A DNA stretch of 64,000 bases from contig JBCCPK010000004.1 in assembly GCA_039024915.1 (NCBI GenBank), positions 372,001 to 436,000 of the forward strand. The letters run 5' to 3'. The position numbers and the translations under genes are program-made. The notes under the pieces are model-generated. The model saw nothing but the letters and a program-made list of their open reading frames with translations. It was not told where the DNA came from and did no database searches. Position 1 is the first letter of the stretch. The number at the start of each line of letters is the position of its first letter. This stretch comes from Pseudomonadota bacterium (GTDB lineage: Bacteria; Pseudomonadota; Alphaproteobacteria; Rhizobiales; MH13). Of this stretch, positions 28,876-36,949 are shown piece by piece.

Positions 28876-30054
28876 TCACTCGTGTGTGTCGAGAAGGTGC
28901 TCGTAACGGGCGTCCGTGAGCGTTCTCAAGAAAGCAACAAGGGCATCTATGCGCTTGTCGTCCAGGGCGGGTCCGTGCTCAAGTTTATCGAGCGATAGCG
29001 TTTGAGGTACCGGTGGCGGATCGAAGGCCAAGCCTGTTTCGGGATTGATCAGCCGCTCGTCGGACCGGGTGTTGTACGTGTTGTAGAACAGAACAACTGT
29101 CCGAAGATCGGCAAACACCCCATTGTGCATGTAAGGACCTGTCACGGCGACGTTGCGCAGAGTTGGAGTTCTGAAACGGCCAACTGTTTCTTCTGCCGCA
29201 TCGACATCGGGGTTTAATGCAAGACCACCATCGATCGTCCCTTGTTGGACGCCGTTACGGTCTCGAAGTGTCCAGTTTTGCGGGGTACCGATGTTGTGGA
29301 ACAGGTAATCGCTGAACGTTTCCTGTGGGTCGATAGCGCTGCGCGAGGTCTGGTGGCACTGATTGCAGTTGGTGAACTGCTCGGAGAAAAACAGGATCCG
29401 TCCAAGCTCTTCCTGATCTGTAAGCGCCACTTCGCCGCGTAAGAAGCGGTCATATTTCGAGTCAAAGGGCGCGAAGAAATCGGTGCGCTCGAACGCCGCG
29501 ATTGCTTCAGTCATAGCTGTATAGGCTGCGTCCGGATCTTCCAGAACCCGTTCTCCAAACAGAGCTGGGAACGCACGACGATAGGTGTCGTTCTCGACCA
29601 ACCTCTCAAGGATAGCCGCCGTGCTCGGCATACCCATCTCGCCGGGATTGAGAGGCGGGCCAGCGGCTTGATCTTCAAGCGTTGCTGCGCGTCCATCCCA
29701 AAATTGCCCACCGACCCATTCCCCATCCTCATTCCTGTGAAAGGTCGGAATGAAGGCCGCATACGAAGCGGTCGGCGCGTTGCGGTCGCCCAGAGAAACG
29801 CCATCATCGCCCAATGAGGCCACATCGCGAGGGTCCGCAAAGCCGAAGTTGGGGTCGTGGCATGATGAGCATGACTGGCTGCGGTTTGCCGACAGGTTCA
29901 CATCAAAGAACAGCATCTCGCCAAGCTCTTCCAACGCAAGCTGCGTCGTTTCAATATTGGCGTTGGCGGGCGAAACGCTGTTCTTGCTCAGAAACCCAGA
30001 AGCGGCGACCAAACTTGCAATGACAAGAGCGAGGGGAACCAGAAGAGCACGCAT
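28876..30054 (-). CDS. Diheme cytochrome c peroxidase (CCP/MauG family)
   Basis: A 392-residue periplasmic protein with an N-terminal signal or anchor (residues 3-25) and two c-type heme sites, CSSCH at 62-66 and CNQCH at 230-234. The spacing and the motifs GQFWDGRA and RTPTLRNVAVTGPYMHNG are those of bacterial cytochrome c peroxidases, which reduce hydrogen peroxide with electrons from cytochrome c. The related MauG branch instead modifies proteins. The start at 30054 is supported by TTGGAGGC before it. It stands alone between the ugp operon and the LacI gene. Confidence 0.92.
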   Translation of the reverse strand: MRALLVPLALVIASLVAASGFLSKNSVSPANANIETTQLALEELGEMLFFDVNLSANRSQSCSSCHDPNFGFADPRDVASLGDDGVSLGDRNAPTASYAAFIPTFHRNEDGEWVGGQFWDGRAATLEDQAAGPPLNPGEMGMPSTAAILERLVENDTYRRAFPALFGERVLEDPDAAYTAMTEAIAAFERTDFFAPFDSKYDRFLRGEVALTDQEELGRILFFSEQFTNCNQCHQTSRSAIDPQETFSDYLFHNIGTPQNWTLRDRNGVQQGTIDGGLALNPDVDAAEETVGRFRTPTLRNVAVTGPYMHNGVFADLRTVVLFYNTYNTRSDERLINPETGLAFDPPPVPQTLSLDKLEHGPALDDKRIDALVAFLRTLTDARYEHLLDTHE

Positions 30055-30303
30055 GATGCCTCCAATCCAGTCATTAAGCACACCGGCGAAGTCTATGTCA
30101 TATCTGCACGAATGCTTATTTGTTCTCGAGATGTGCAATGAAGAGCCCATATGCTTCTTGTAGCCCTCTTGTCAGAAAGGCTGTTGGGCTTCCGCGCTTT
30201 CGTTGGGAGGTGTCCTGAGCTTGTGCGAGCTACCGGGCTCCGAAAACCAAGGTGACGAAGCTTCTTTGAGGACAGAGAATGAAGGCCGCTTTCAAGAGCT
30301 GAG

Positions 30304-31359
30304 CTAAGCTGCGCCCTTTGGTCTTTCGAGTGTGCCCCGCTCGACAATCTTCGTCTCCAGGGCGGTTTGCTTGCCGATGTGATCACCACGGATAAGGTTG
30401 ACGAGCAACCTTGCGGCCGCCTGTCCCATCTGGCGATGCGGAACGTGCACCGTAGTGAGCGGCGGAAAAGAGATCTCGGCCAATTCAATGTCGTCGAACC
30501 CGGTGATTGAAACGTCGCCGGGAACCGACAGGCCCATTTGACGCGCGCGTCCGAGGGCACCCACGGCCAGAACGTCGTTGCCGCACAGAACCGCAGTTGG
30601 AGGAGCATCTCGGCCCATCAGTTCGGCGAAGGCCTCAGCCCCGTTGGCGATCGCGTACGTAACTTCGACAATCGGAACACTAGCCGCTGGCAAACCGGAT
30701 TGTTCAATTGCCGAGAGGGCGCCTTTCACGCGCTCGCGTGCTCTGTCGTTGTAGGCTGTCGGTGCAGATATGATCGCGAGCCTTCTGTGCCCGAGTGCCA
30801 GGACTTTGCGCGTCAAGGTAGCCATGGCGTTTCTGTTATCGAACCCAACGCAAGGAACAGGCGCGTCGTCGCGGAATGCCCAGGCAGTGACCAAGGGCAC
30901 CGCGCGATCTTCGAGATAGCGATAGACGGAACTTTCCCGGTCCGTGCCTATGAGCATGAGGGCGTCCACGCCGCGTGCGACGAGCTTTCTAACCTGCTGT
31001 GCTTCTAGCTCGGGATGATAGCTCGAACTCGCAACCAGAAGGGTGTAGCCATGCGCGCCAAGCTCTTCCTGGAACGCCTGCAAACCACGCGCGAAAATAG
31101 CGTTGTCCATGGTTGGAATGATCGCGCCAACGGTACCAGTCCTACTCGCAGCCAGAGCTTTGGCGCTGAAGTTTGGCTGATAGCCGAGCCGGTCGACTGC
31201 GGCGAGGACGCGCTCGCGGGTTTTCTGGCTCACCCGCTCGGGTTCGTTCAACGTCCTCGATATCGTAGCCGTCGACACGCCGGCCTCGCTGGCAACGTCA
31301 TCGATTGTAGGCTGCGTCCGCCTTCGGCTTTCACCGGTGGTGGAAGCTTTTGAATCCAT
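30304..31359 (-). CDS. LacI family transcriptional regulator, divergent from the DHPS operon
   Basis: A 351-residue LacI/GalR repressor. The DNA-binding domain is at residues about 16-65 (TIDDVASEAGVSTATISRTLNEPERVS) with the hinge helix after it. The periplasmic-binding-like effector domain runs from about residue 75 (TVGAIIPTMDNAIFARGLQ). The start at 31359 follows GGGAGAA. It is divergent from the sulfonate operon, and ATGTAAGCGCTTACAT, a typical LacI-family operator, overlaps the operon promoter. DHPS or a product of it is the likely inducer, by inference. Confidence 0.92.
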   Translation of the reverse strand: MDSKASTTGESRRRTQPTIDDVASEAGVSTATISRTLNEPERVSQKTRERVLAAVDRLGYQPNFSAKALAASRTGTVGAIIPTMDNAIFARGLQAFQEELGAHGYTLLVASSSYHPELEAQQVRKLVARGVDALMLIGTDRESSVYRYLEDRAVPLVTAWAFRDDAPVPCVGFDNRNAMATLTRKVLALGHRRLAIISAPTAYNDRARERVKGALSAIEQSGLPAASVPIVEVTYAIANGAEAFAELMGRDAPPTAVLCGNDVLAVGALGRARQMGLSVPGDVSITGFDDIELAEISFPPLTTVHVPHRQMGQAAARLLVNLIRGDHIGKQTALETKIVERGTLERPKGAA

Positions 31360-31459
31360 GGCCAAATTCTCCCAATCATCCTGTGAGTGTGCGCTGCACC
31401 ATCTCAAGCAGAACGCTAAGCCATAGCAAAGCTTACAAAAAAAGTCGTGCGATGGGGGG

Positions 31460-31488
31460 TTTACACGCCGAAATGTAAGCGCTTACAT
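31460..31488 (+). promoter_or_regulatory. Operon promoter with LacI-type operator (palindrome at 31473-31488)
   Basis: ATGTAAGCGCTTACAT is a perfect 16-base palindrome with the central CG usual for LacI-family sites. A possible promoter, TTTACA (31460-31465), 17 bases, TTACAT (31483-31488), has its -10 inside the palindrome, so the repressor would occlude polymerase. A weaker half-site (GCAAAGCTTACA) is at 31426-31437. Confidence 0.65.
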
Positions 31489-31519
31489 ATCCATGTTAGT
31501 GCAGCCAAGGATAACAAAA

Positions 31520-31720
31520 ATGTTTTTTGCACTCGCCGGACTGCTGTTCGTGGCCTTCGTCGGAAACGTCGTTTCCGGATCGATCAACGGCACCGCCGTT
31601 TTAAGCAATGTGCAGGAAATGCTGCTGCTTTTTGCGGCCGCCATCAGCTTTTCGGCTGCAATTCTTGTCGCTGAGTCCAAGGCGAAATCCAAAAACGAAC
31701 AACCAGAACAATCTGAATGA
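31520..31720 (+). CDS. Small membrane protein at the head of the DHPS operon
   Basis: A 66-residue protein of unknown family. It has two hydrophobic stretches, about 2-20 (FFALAGLLFVAFVGNVV) and 33-50 (MLLLFAAAISFSAAILVA), and a charged Lys/Glu/Gln tail. AAGGAT lies before the ATG. It is the first gene after the operator and 17 bases before the TRAP binding-protein gene, so it is co-transcribed with the importer. It is too short to be the TRAP small permease, which is encoded further on. Confidence 0.6.
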   Translation: MFFALAGLLFVAFVGNVVSGSINGTAVLSNVQEMLLLFAAAISFSAAILVAESKAKSKNEQPEQSE

Positions 31721-31737
31721 TCCTTAGGGAGGACATG

Positions 31738-32880
31738 ATGGACGACAAAAACCAAATTAAGTCGGTCGAGCGCCGCAACTTTATGCGTCTGGCGGCCAAG
31801 GGCGGTTTCACCGCTGCGGTGGTTGCGGGCGCTGGTGGAGCGCTGCTGTCAGATGAAGCGATGGCGCAGACTGCAGCTGAAGAGCGCGAGCGCGAGGCCG
31901 CTGCTGATCACATCATGACGTTGGCCACAGCCTACGTGCTGGGCGCGTCGCGTAGCTATCCGATCATGCAGCTGGACCTCAAAGAGAACATCCAGAACAT
32001 GACCAACGGCAAGGTTTATGTCCGCCTTGCCCCCGGTGGTCAGCTTGGTGCCGGTGGTGCGCTTGCTCAGGCCGTACAGGGTGGCACCATACAGTGTGCG
32101 CAGCACTCGCTGTCCAACTTTGCGCCGTTTGCCTCGGTCGTCGACCTCATCAACCTGCCTTACTTCTGCGGCTCAAATCAGCGCTTCACCAACCTCACAT
32201 CGTCCGCGGCTTGGAAGGAAGAAGTCGATCCGAAAATTGCGGCTTCCGGCTTCAAGGCGCTATTCTATATCGTCATCGATCCGCGGGTCGTTGCTGTCCG
32301 ACAGGGTGGCAATGCTGTCATCACACCTGGCGACCTGTCTGGCGTGAAGTTCCGCGTTCCCGGCTCGGCGATGCTGCAGCAGTATTACCGCATGGTCGGC
32401 GCCAACCCGACGCCCGTTGCCTGGGGCGAAACGCCCTCCGCCATTCGCCAGGGCGTTGCCGATGCGCTCGACCCATCTGTTGGCGCCCTGCACGTGTTCG
32501 GTTTTGGCGAGATCCTAAGCCATGTCACCTTCACGCAGGCCGTGCCAGACAGCCAGGTCTACTCGATCAATCTTGAGTGGTTTAACAGCCTTCCGTCGGA
32601 CGTGCAGGAAGGCATCGAGTTCGCTGGTGAGGTCACCCAACACCAGAACCTCTCAAAGGTTCCATCGGCCCGCTCCTATGCCATGTCGCAGCTCGTTGCG
32701 AACGGCGTGGAGTTTCACAGTCTGTCGGACGATCAGCTTGCCGAGTGGCAAGATGCCGGTGGGTACCAGAACAGCGATTGGGATACGTTCAAGACGGATC
32801 TGGCGGGCGACATGGATACGTTCGCACGCCTCGAAGAGGCAGCAGGCACGCAGGCACGCTACTACGTCCATGATGCCTAG
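31738..32880 (+). CDS. TRAP transporter substrate-binding protein (DctP), probable DHPS uptake
   Basis: A 380-residue periplasmic binding protein of the DctP family. The N-terminus carries a twin-arginine signal (ERRNFMRLAAKGG, then a hydrophobic stretch ending AMAQ). Two ATGs three bases apart are possible; 31738 has the better distance to AGGGAGG. Conserved family elements are GGQLGAGGALAQAVQGG and KFRVPGS, with the arginine that binds the ligand carboxylate or, here, probably the sulfonate. It begins the transport part of an operon whose enzymes break down 2,3-dihydroxypropane-1-sulfonate, so it most likely binds DHPS (hpsK-like role, inferred). Confidence 0.9.
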   Translation: MDDKNQIKSVERRNFMRLAAKGGFTAAVVAGAGGALLSDEAMAQTAAEEREREAAADHIMTLATAYVLGASRSYPIMQLDLKENIQNMTNGKVYVRLAPGGQLGAGGALAQAVQGGTIQCAQHSLSNFAPFASVVDLINLPYFCGSNQRFTNLTSSAAWKEEVDPKIAASGFKALFYIVIDPRVVAVRQGGNAVITPGDLSGVKFRVPGSAMLQQYYRMVGANPTPVAWGETPSAIRQGVADALDPSVGALHVFGFGEILSHVTFTQAVPDSQVYSINLEWFNSLPSDVQEGIEFAGEVTQHQNLSKVPSARSYAMSQLVANGVEFHSLSDDQLAEWQDAGGYQNSDWDTFKTDLAGDMDTFARLEEAAGTQARYYVHDA

Positions 32881-32952
32881 TCTCTGACGCCTAATCCCGA
32901 TCGGGTCGGCGTAACCCAGGCGCCGGCCCCTTCCACCTAACGAAGAACCGAA

Positions 32953-33000
32953 TGCGGCCCCACCGGGGGCCAGCGGCATAGAGCCAGCGTCTGGGCCGCA
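32953..33000 (+). promoter_or_regulatory. Intercistronic hairpins between TRAP binding protein and permease genes
   Basis: GGCCCC-ACCG-GGGGCC (32956-32971) is a compact GC hairpin. It lies inside a wider perfect dyad, TGCGGCCC (32953-32960) with GGGCCGCA (32993-33000). The two overlap and so exclude each other. A stable structure here could protect the upstream transcript end, giving more binding protein than permease, as in many transporter operons. No T run follows, so it is not a plain terminator. Confidence 0.45.
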
Positions 33001-33012
33001 CGGGAGGACTCC

Positions 33013-33528
33013 ATGACTGCCCTGTACAAGGCGATAGACAAGAACGGCGAGCGTTGGCTCCTGCTCATGTTCTACGTGATGCTCGTCGGTACCATGTTCA
33101 TCGAAGTGGTGCGGCGCGAGGTGTTCTCCTACTCGTCGATCTGGGGCGAGGAGATCGTTCGCTACTGCTTCATCTATCTCGCCTGGATCGGTGCCGCCGC
33201 AGCCGTCAAGGAACGCGGGCACATCCGTATCGACGTGATCATGAATTACGTCGGGCCGCGTATGAAAGCGCTCCTGTACATGTTCGGCGACATTGTGATG
33301 CTCGTGATCGCGGTCATCGCGCTCTACTGGTCCTGGGAGTCGGTGCACGTCTCCTGGAAATTCCAGTCGGTCAGCCATGGCCTGCGCGTCGGCATGTATT
33401 TCTTCCTGTTCGCAGTTCCCTTCGGCTTTGCGCTGGTGATCTTCCGCCTGGTGCAGTCCTTCCTGCGCGACCTCAAAGACCTTCGTGACGGGCGACCCGT
33501 CTACGAAGGCGACAAACTGTTCGACTAA
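33013..33528 (+). CDS. TRAP transporter small permease (DctQ)
   Basis: A 171-residue membrane protein with four predicted helices and the DctQ pattern (FIEVVRREVFSYSSIWGEEIVRYCFIYLAWIGAAAAVKERGHIRIDV). It binds the large permease to form the membrane part of the Na+-coupled importer. CGGGAGGA precedes the ATG. It lies between the binding protein and the frameshifted large permease. Confidence 0.93.
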   Translation: MTALYKAIDKNGERWLLLMFYVMLVGTMFIEVVRREVFSYSSIWGEEIVRYCFIYLAWIGAAAAVKERGHIRIDVIMNYVGPRMKALLYMFGDIVMLVIAVIALYWSWESVHVSWKFQSVSHGLRVGMYFFLFAVPFGFALVIFRLVQSFLRDLKDLRDGRPVYEGDKLFD

Positions 33529-33542
33529 GGAGGGCGCAGACC

Positions 33543-34875
33543 ATGATGTGGCAACAGCTTGGGCAAGCCGAACTGATCCTCGGCTGGGATTTCTACGCCC
33601 CCGTTATCTTGTTTGTGGTTCTTGTGGCGCTGGCCATCCCGGTTTGGGCGGCCATCGGCGCGGCGACAGTTCTCATGCTTGTGTGGTCGCAGGCGCTGCC
33701 GCTCAGCCTTGTTGGCGAGAAGCTCTTCTCGGGTATAGACGCCTTTGCGCTCACCGCAGTTCCGCTCTTCATTCTGACCGGTGACGTTCTGGTGCGGACA
33801 GGCCTCAGTCGAAAATTTCTCGACGTCGCTGAGGCGCTAACATGTTGGGCGAAAGGTGGCTTCGGTTCCGCCACGGTGCTCGTGTGCGGCATGTTCGCGG
33901 CCATCTCCGGCTCAGACGCTGCGGGTGCCGCGGCCGTGGGCCGGATGACCATCGATCGTCTCGTCGAGAGCGGCTATCCGAGACCCTATGCCTGTGCGCT
34001 TGTCGCTGCCGGCGCCTGTACGGGCATCCTGATCCCGCCCTCTATTGCCTACATCATCATCGGCCTTGTTTTGGGGGGTCGCGGTTTCAACGCTGTTCCT
34101 CGCAGCGGTAATCCCCGGTCTGCTGATCCTGTTTTCCATCCTGGTCACCAACATTGTCATGAACCGGCTGAACCTATGGGAGGGCGGCGGTATCATGACG
34201 ACCGCCGAATGGGGCGCAAACCTCTGGAAGACGATCAGGTCCGGTTGGTACGCGTTTCTTGTGCCGGGCATCATCTTCTACGGAATCTTCTCTGGCCGGC
34301 TGACACCGACCGAAGCAGGCGCTGTCGCCGTCGTCGTGACCATCGCGATTGGCTTCATTATCCGGACGCTCAAGTTCTCCGATTTCCCGGCAATGCTGGT
34401 GTCGTCTGCAAAGGTGAATGGCGTGATCCTGCCGATCATCGCCTTCTCTATCCCGCTTGCCGAAGCGCTCGCCATCATCGGTGTGCCGCAGGGCTTTGTC
34501 GGCGCGCTCACATCGGTCAGCGAAAATGAGTTCATCCTGATCCTCATGATGGTGGTGATCTTGATCGCGGCTGGCTGCGTGATGGAAACCACGCCAAACA
34601 TCGTGATCCTGGCGCCGATCCTCTGGCCGCTCGCGCAAGAGATCGAGATGAACCAGGTTCAGTTCTGCATCATGATGATTACGGCGCTGGGGGTTGGGTT
34701 CATTACACCGCCCCTTGGGCTCAATCTCTTCGTGGTGTCGGGAATAACCGGCGAGTCGATACTGAAGATCGCATTCCGCGCCATCCCCTTCGTCTTCTTC
34801 ATGCTGATCGTGACGCTGATGATCGCCTACATCCCGGCGTTCTCCACGTCGCTGCTTCCAGAGATTAACCGATAG
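33543..34875 (+). pseudogene. TRAP transporter large permease (DctM), frameshifted
   Basis: The gene encodes a DctM-type permease of the usual length (about 443 residues), but in two frames. The first covers 33543 to about 34077 and ends in PPSIAYIIIGLVLG. The second continues from about 34078 with VAVSTLFLAAVIPG and runs to the stop at 34875. The change falls in a run of six G (34073-34078); five would keep one frame. Removing one G aligns the joined protein without a gap to the intact second DctM at 48184-49479 (PPSIPMVLYALVSNASIGSLFLAG). As read, translation departs into unrelated sequence and stops at 34529. It may be a sequencing error, a recent mutation, or slippage that is tolerated. 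The other genes of the operon are intact. Confidence 0.85.
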
Positions 34876-34887
34876 GACGCGTGCGTA

Positions 34888-36195
34888 ATGACCGTTGAAT
34901 ACCTCAAGAAAGCTACGCTGACCTCGGATAGCGACGCGGGCGACACGCACAAGATTGTGCAGTCGATCCTTGATGATATCGAGGCTGGTGGTGACGCCAA
35001 AGCGATGGAGTATGCGGCGAAGTTCGACCGGTATGATGGGCCTGTTTTGCTCACCGCTTCGGATATCGAAGCTGCCGCCGCGAAGGTGCCAGAGAAGCTC
35101 AAGCGGGATATCGCCTTCGCCGCCGCCAATGTCCGACGTTTTGCTGAGGCGCAGAAACAGACCATCAAAGACATAGAGGTCGAGGTCGTCCCCGGTCTGA
35201 TTGCTGGTCAGAAGAGCATTCCGGTTTCAGCGGCAGGCTGTTATGTGCCCGGCGGTCGCTACAGCCACATCGCCAGCGCGATCATGACCGTCACCACCGC
35301 GAAGGTGGCCGGATGTGAGCACATCGTGGCCTGTTCGCCGCCACGGCCCGATATCGGTATCAACCCCGCGATCGTTTACACCGCGCATATCTGCGGAGCC
35401 GATACGATCCTTGCCTTGGGTGGGGTGCAGGGCGTCGCGGCCATGACCTTTGGCCTATTTGGGCTGCCAACAGCCAACATCCTGGTTGGCCCTGGCAATC
35501 AGTTCGTTGCGGAAGCCAAGCGCATCCTTTTTGGTCGAGTTGGGATCGATATGTTCGCCGGTCCAACTGATAGTCTCGTTCTTGCCGATGGCAAGGCCGA
35601 CCCGATGATCGTTGCTGCCGATCTCGTGGGCCAAGCGGAACACGGTTACAACTCGCCTGTCTGGCTCGTGACCGACGACCGTACGCTTGCCGAAGAGGTC
35701 ATGAAGCTGGTCCCAGCGCTCATAGATGCTCTGCCGGAGGTTAACCGCGACAATGCCAAGGCCGCGTGGCGGGACTATGCAGAAGTCATTCTGTGCGCTG
35801 ACCGCGAAGAGATGGCCGCAACGTCCGACGCCTATGCCCCAGAACACCTGACTGTGCAGGCCGAAGACCTCGATTGGTGGCTTGAGCGCCTGTCCTGCTA
35901 CGGCTCGTTGTTCCTCGGCGAGGAGACCACTGTCGCATTTGGCGATAAAGCCTCGGGAACGAACCACGTTCTGCCCACCTCCGGTGCGGCGTCCTACACT
36001 GGCGGCTTGTCGGTCCATAAATTCATGAAGATCGTCACCTGGCAGCGTGCCACGCGCGATGGAGCCAAGCCAATTGCCGAAGCGACGGCCCGTATTTCAC
36101 GCCTTGAGGGCATGGAAGGCCACGCTCGCACGGCCGACATTCGCCTCAAAAAGTATTTTCCTGAGCAGGAGTTCGATCTGTCGCCTGATGCCTGA
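34888..36195 (+). CDS. hpsN: Sulfopropanediol 3-dehydrogenase (HisD family)
   Basis: A 435-residue member of the histidinol dehydrogenase family. Metal and catalytic positions are visible in QAEHG, YAPEHL and ASGTNHVLPT. The late motif reads GLSVHKFMK where true HisD has SVDDFLK-like sequence. It sits in a sulfonate operon far from any his gene, which favours HpsN. HpsN oxidises (R)-2,3-dihydroxypropane-1-sulfonate in two NAD+-dependent steps to (R)-3-sulfolactate in the cytoplasm. The downstream genes for sulfolactate cleavage support this. It follows the TRAP genes by 12 bases and overlaps the next gene by 8. Confidence 0.88.
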   Translation: MTVEYLKKATLTSDSDAGDTHKIVQSILDDIEAGGDAKAMEYAAKFDRYDGPVLLTASDIEAAAAKVPEKLKRDIAFAAANVRRFAEAQKQTIKDIEVEVVPGLIAGQKSIPVSAAGCYVPGGRYSHIASAIMTVTTAKVAGCEHIVACSPPRPDIGINPAIVYTAHICGADTILALGGVQGVAAMTFGLFGLPTANILVGPGNQFVAEAKRILFGRVGIDMFAGPTDSLVLADGKADPMIVAADLVGQAEHGYNSPVWLVTDDRTLAEEVMKLVPALIDALPEVNRDNAKAAWRDYAEVILCADREEMAATSDAYAPEHLTVQAEDLDWWLERLSCYGSLFLGEETTVAFGDKASGTNHVLPTSGAASYTGGLSVHKFMKIVTWQRATRDGAKPIAEATARISRLEGMEGHARTADIRLKKYFPEQEFDLSPDA

Positions 36196-36949
36196 TTTGA
36201 GCGCTCTTTTCAGCGTTGCTGGCCGCGTCGCCTGCGTCACAGGTGCAAGCTCTGGCCTTGGCCGACGTGCTGCAACCGTGCTTGCGGAAGCGGGGGCGCG
36301 GGTCGTTGGCGTGGCGCGGCGTGCCGAAGCGCTGGAGAGTTGGCAAGGTGAAACCGATGGGGAGACCAGCGCGGTCTCCGGCGATATTGCTGATCGAGTG
36401 CGCCTGCGTAAGCTTGCGGACGATATATCGGCTGCGTTCGGCGCGCCGGACATTGTGATCCATGCGGCGGGGCTGAACGCCCGCGAGGTAGCCGATGATG
36501 TAACGCCCGAAGGCTGGGATCAGACGCTTGCCGTCAATCTGTCCGCCCCGTTTTTTCTGAGCCAGGCCTTCGTGCCTGCCATGCGTTCCTCCGGGTGGGG
36601 ACGAATCGTTCTGTTCACCTCCCTACAAACGTTCCGAGCCTTTTCAGGGGGCATCGCTTACGGAGCTTCGAAAGGGGGCGTCGGGCAGCTAACGAGGGCG
36701 ATGGCCGAGGCATGGTCGAAGCACGGAATAACCACCAACTCGATAGGACCGGGTTTCTTTGAGACCGAGCTAACCGCGCCGGTGTTTGCCGATCCTGCTC
36801 GCGCCCAGCGCAATGCTAATCAGACTTGCATAGGCCGGAACGGCGAGCTCAGCGATCTCGACGGCCCGCTTCTGTTTCTGTGTTCGCATGCGTCCAACTA
36901 TGTCACCGGACAGAACATCATGCTCGACGGGGGGTTCACGGCCAAATGA
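36188..36949 (+). CDS. Short-chain dehydrogenase (probable DHPS 2-dehydrogenase, HpsO/HpsP role)
   Basis: A 253-residue classical SDR. The NAD(P) motif is TGASSGLG, the NAG-type motif is HAAGLNA, and the catalytic Ser and Tyr-x3-Lys are in TSLQTFRAFSGGIAYGASKGG. The start at 36188 overlaps the hpsN stop by 8 bases; the longer upstream frame lies inside hpsN. In known DHPS degraders two dehydrogenases, one SDR and one zinc-type, interconvert (S)- and (R)-DHPS through the 2-keto compound. This gene and the next form exactly such a pair, so I assign that role by context. Confidence 0.82.
   Translation: MPDLSALFSVAGRVACVTGASSGLGRRAATVLAEAGARVVGVARRAEALESWQGETDGETSAVSGDIADRVRLRKLADDISAAFGAPDIVIHAAGLNAREVADDVTPEGWDQTLAVNLSAPFFLSQAFVPAMRSSGWGRIVLFTSLQTFRAFSGGIAYGASKGGVGQLTRAMAEAWSKHGITTNSIGPGFFETELTAPVFADPARAQRNANQTCIGRNGELSDLDGPLLFLCSHASNYVTGQNIMLDGGFTAK

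Noticed and set aside
34045-34875. Second half of the TRAP large permease as an independent gene
   Set aside because: It begins inside a conserved helix without a ribosome binding site, and joins the first half after removal of a single G.
34888-36195. HpsN as ordinary histidinol dehydrogenase (hisD)
   Set aside because: There are no histidine genes nearby and the operon encodes sulfolactate cleavage; the late motif also differs from HisD.
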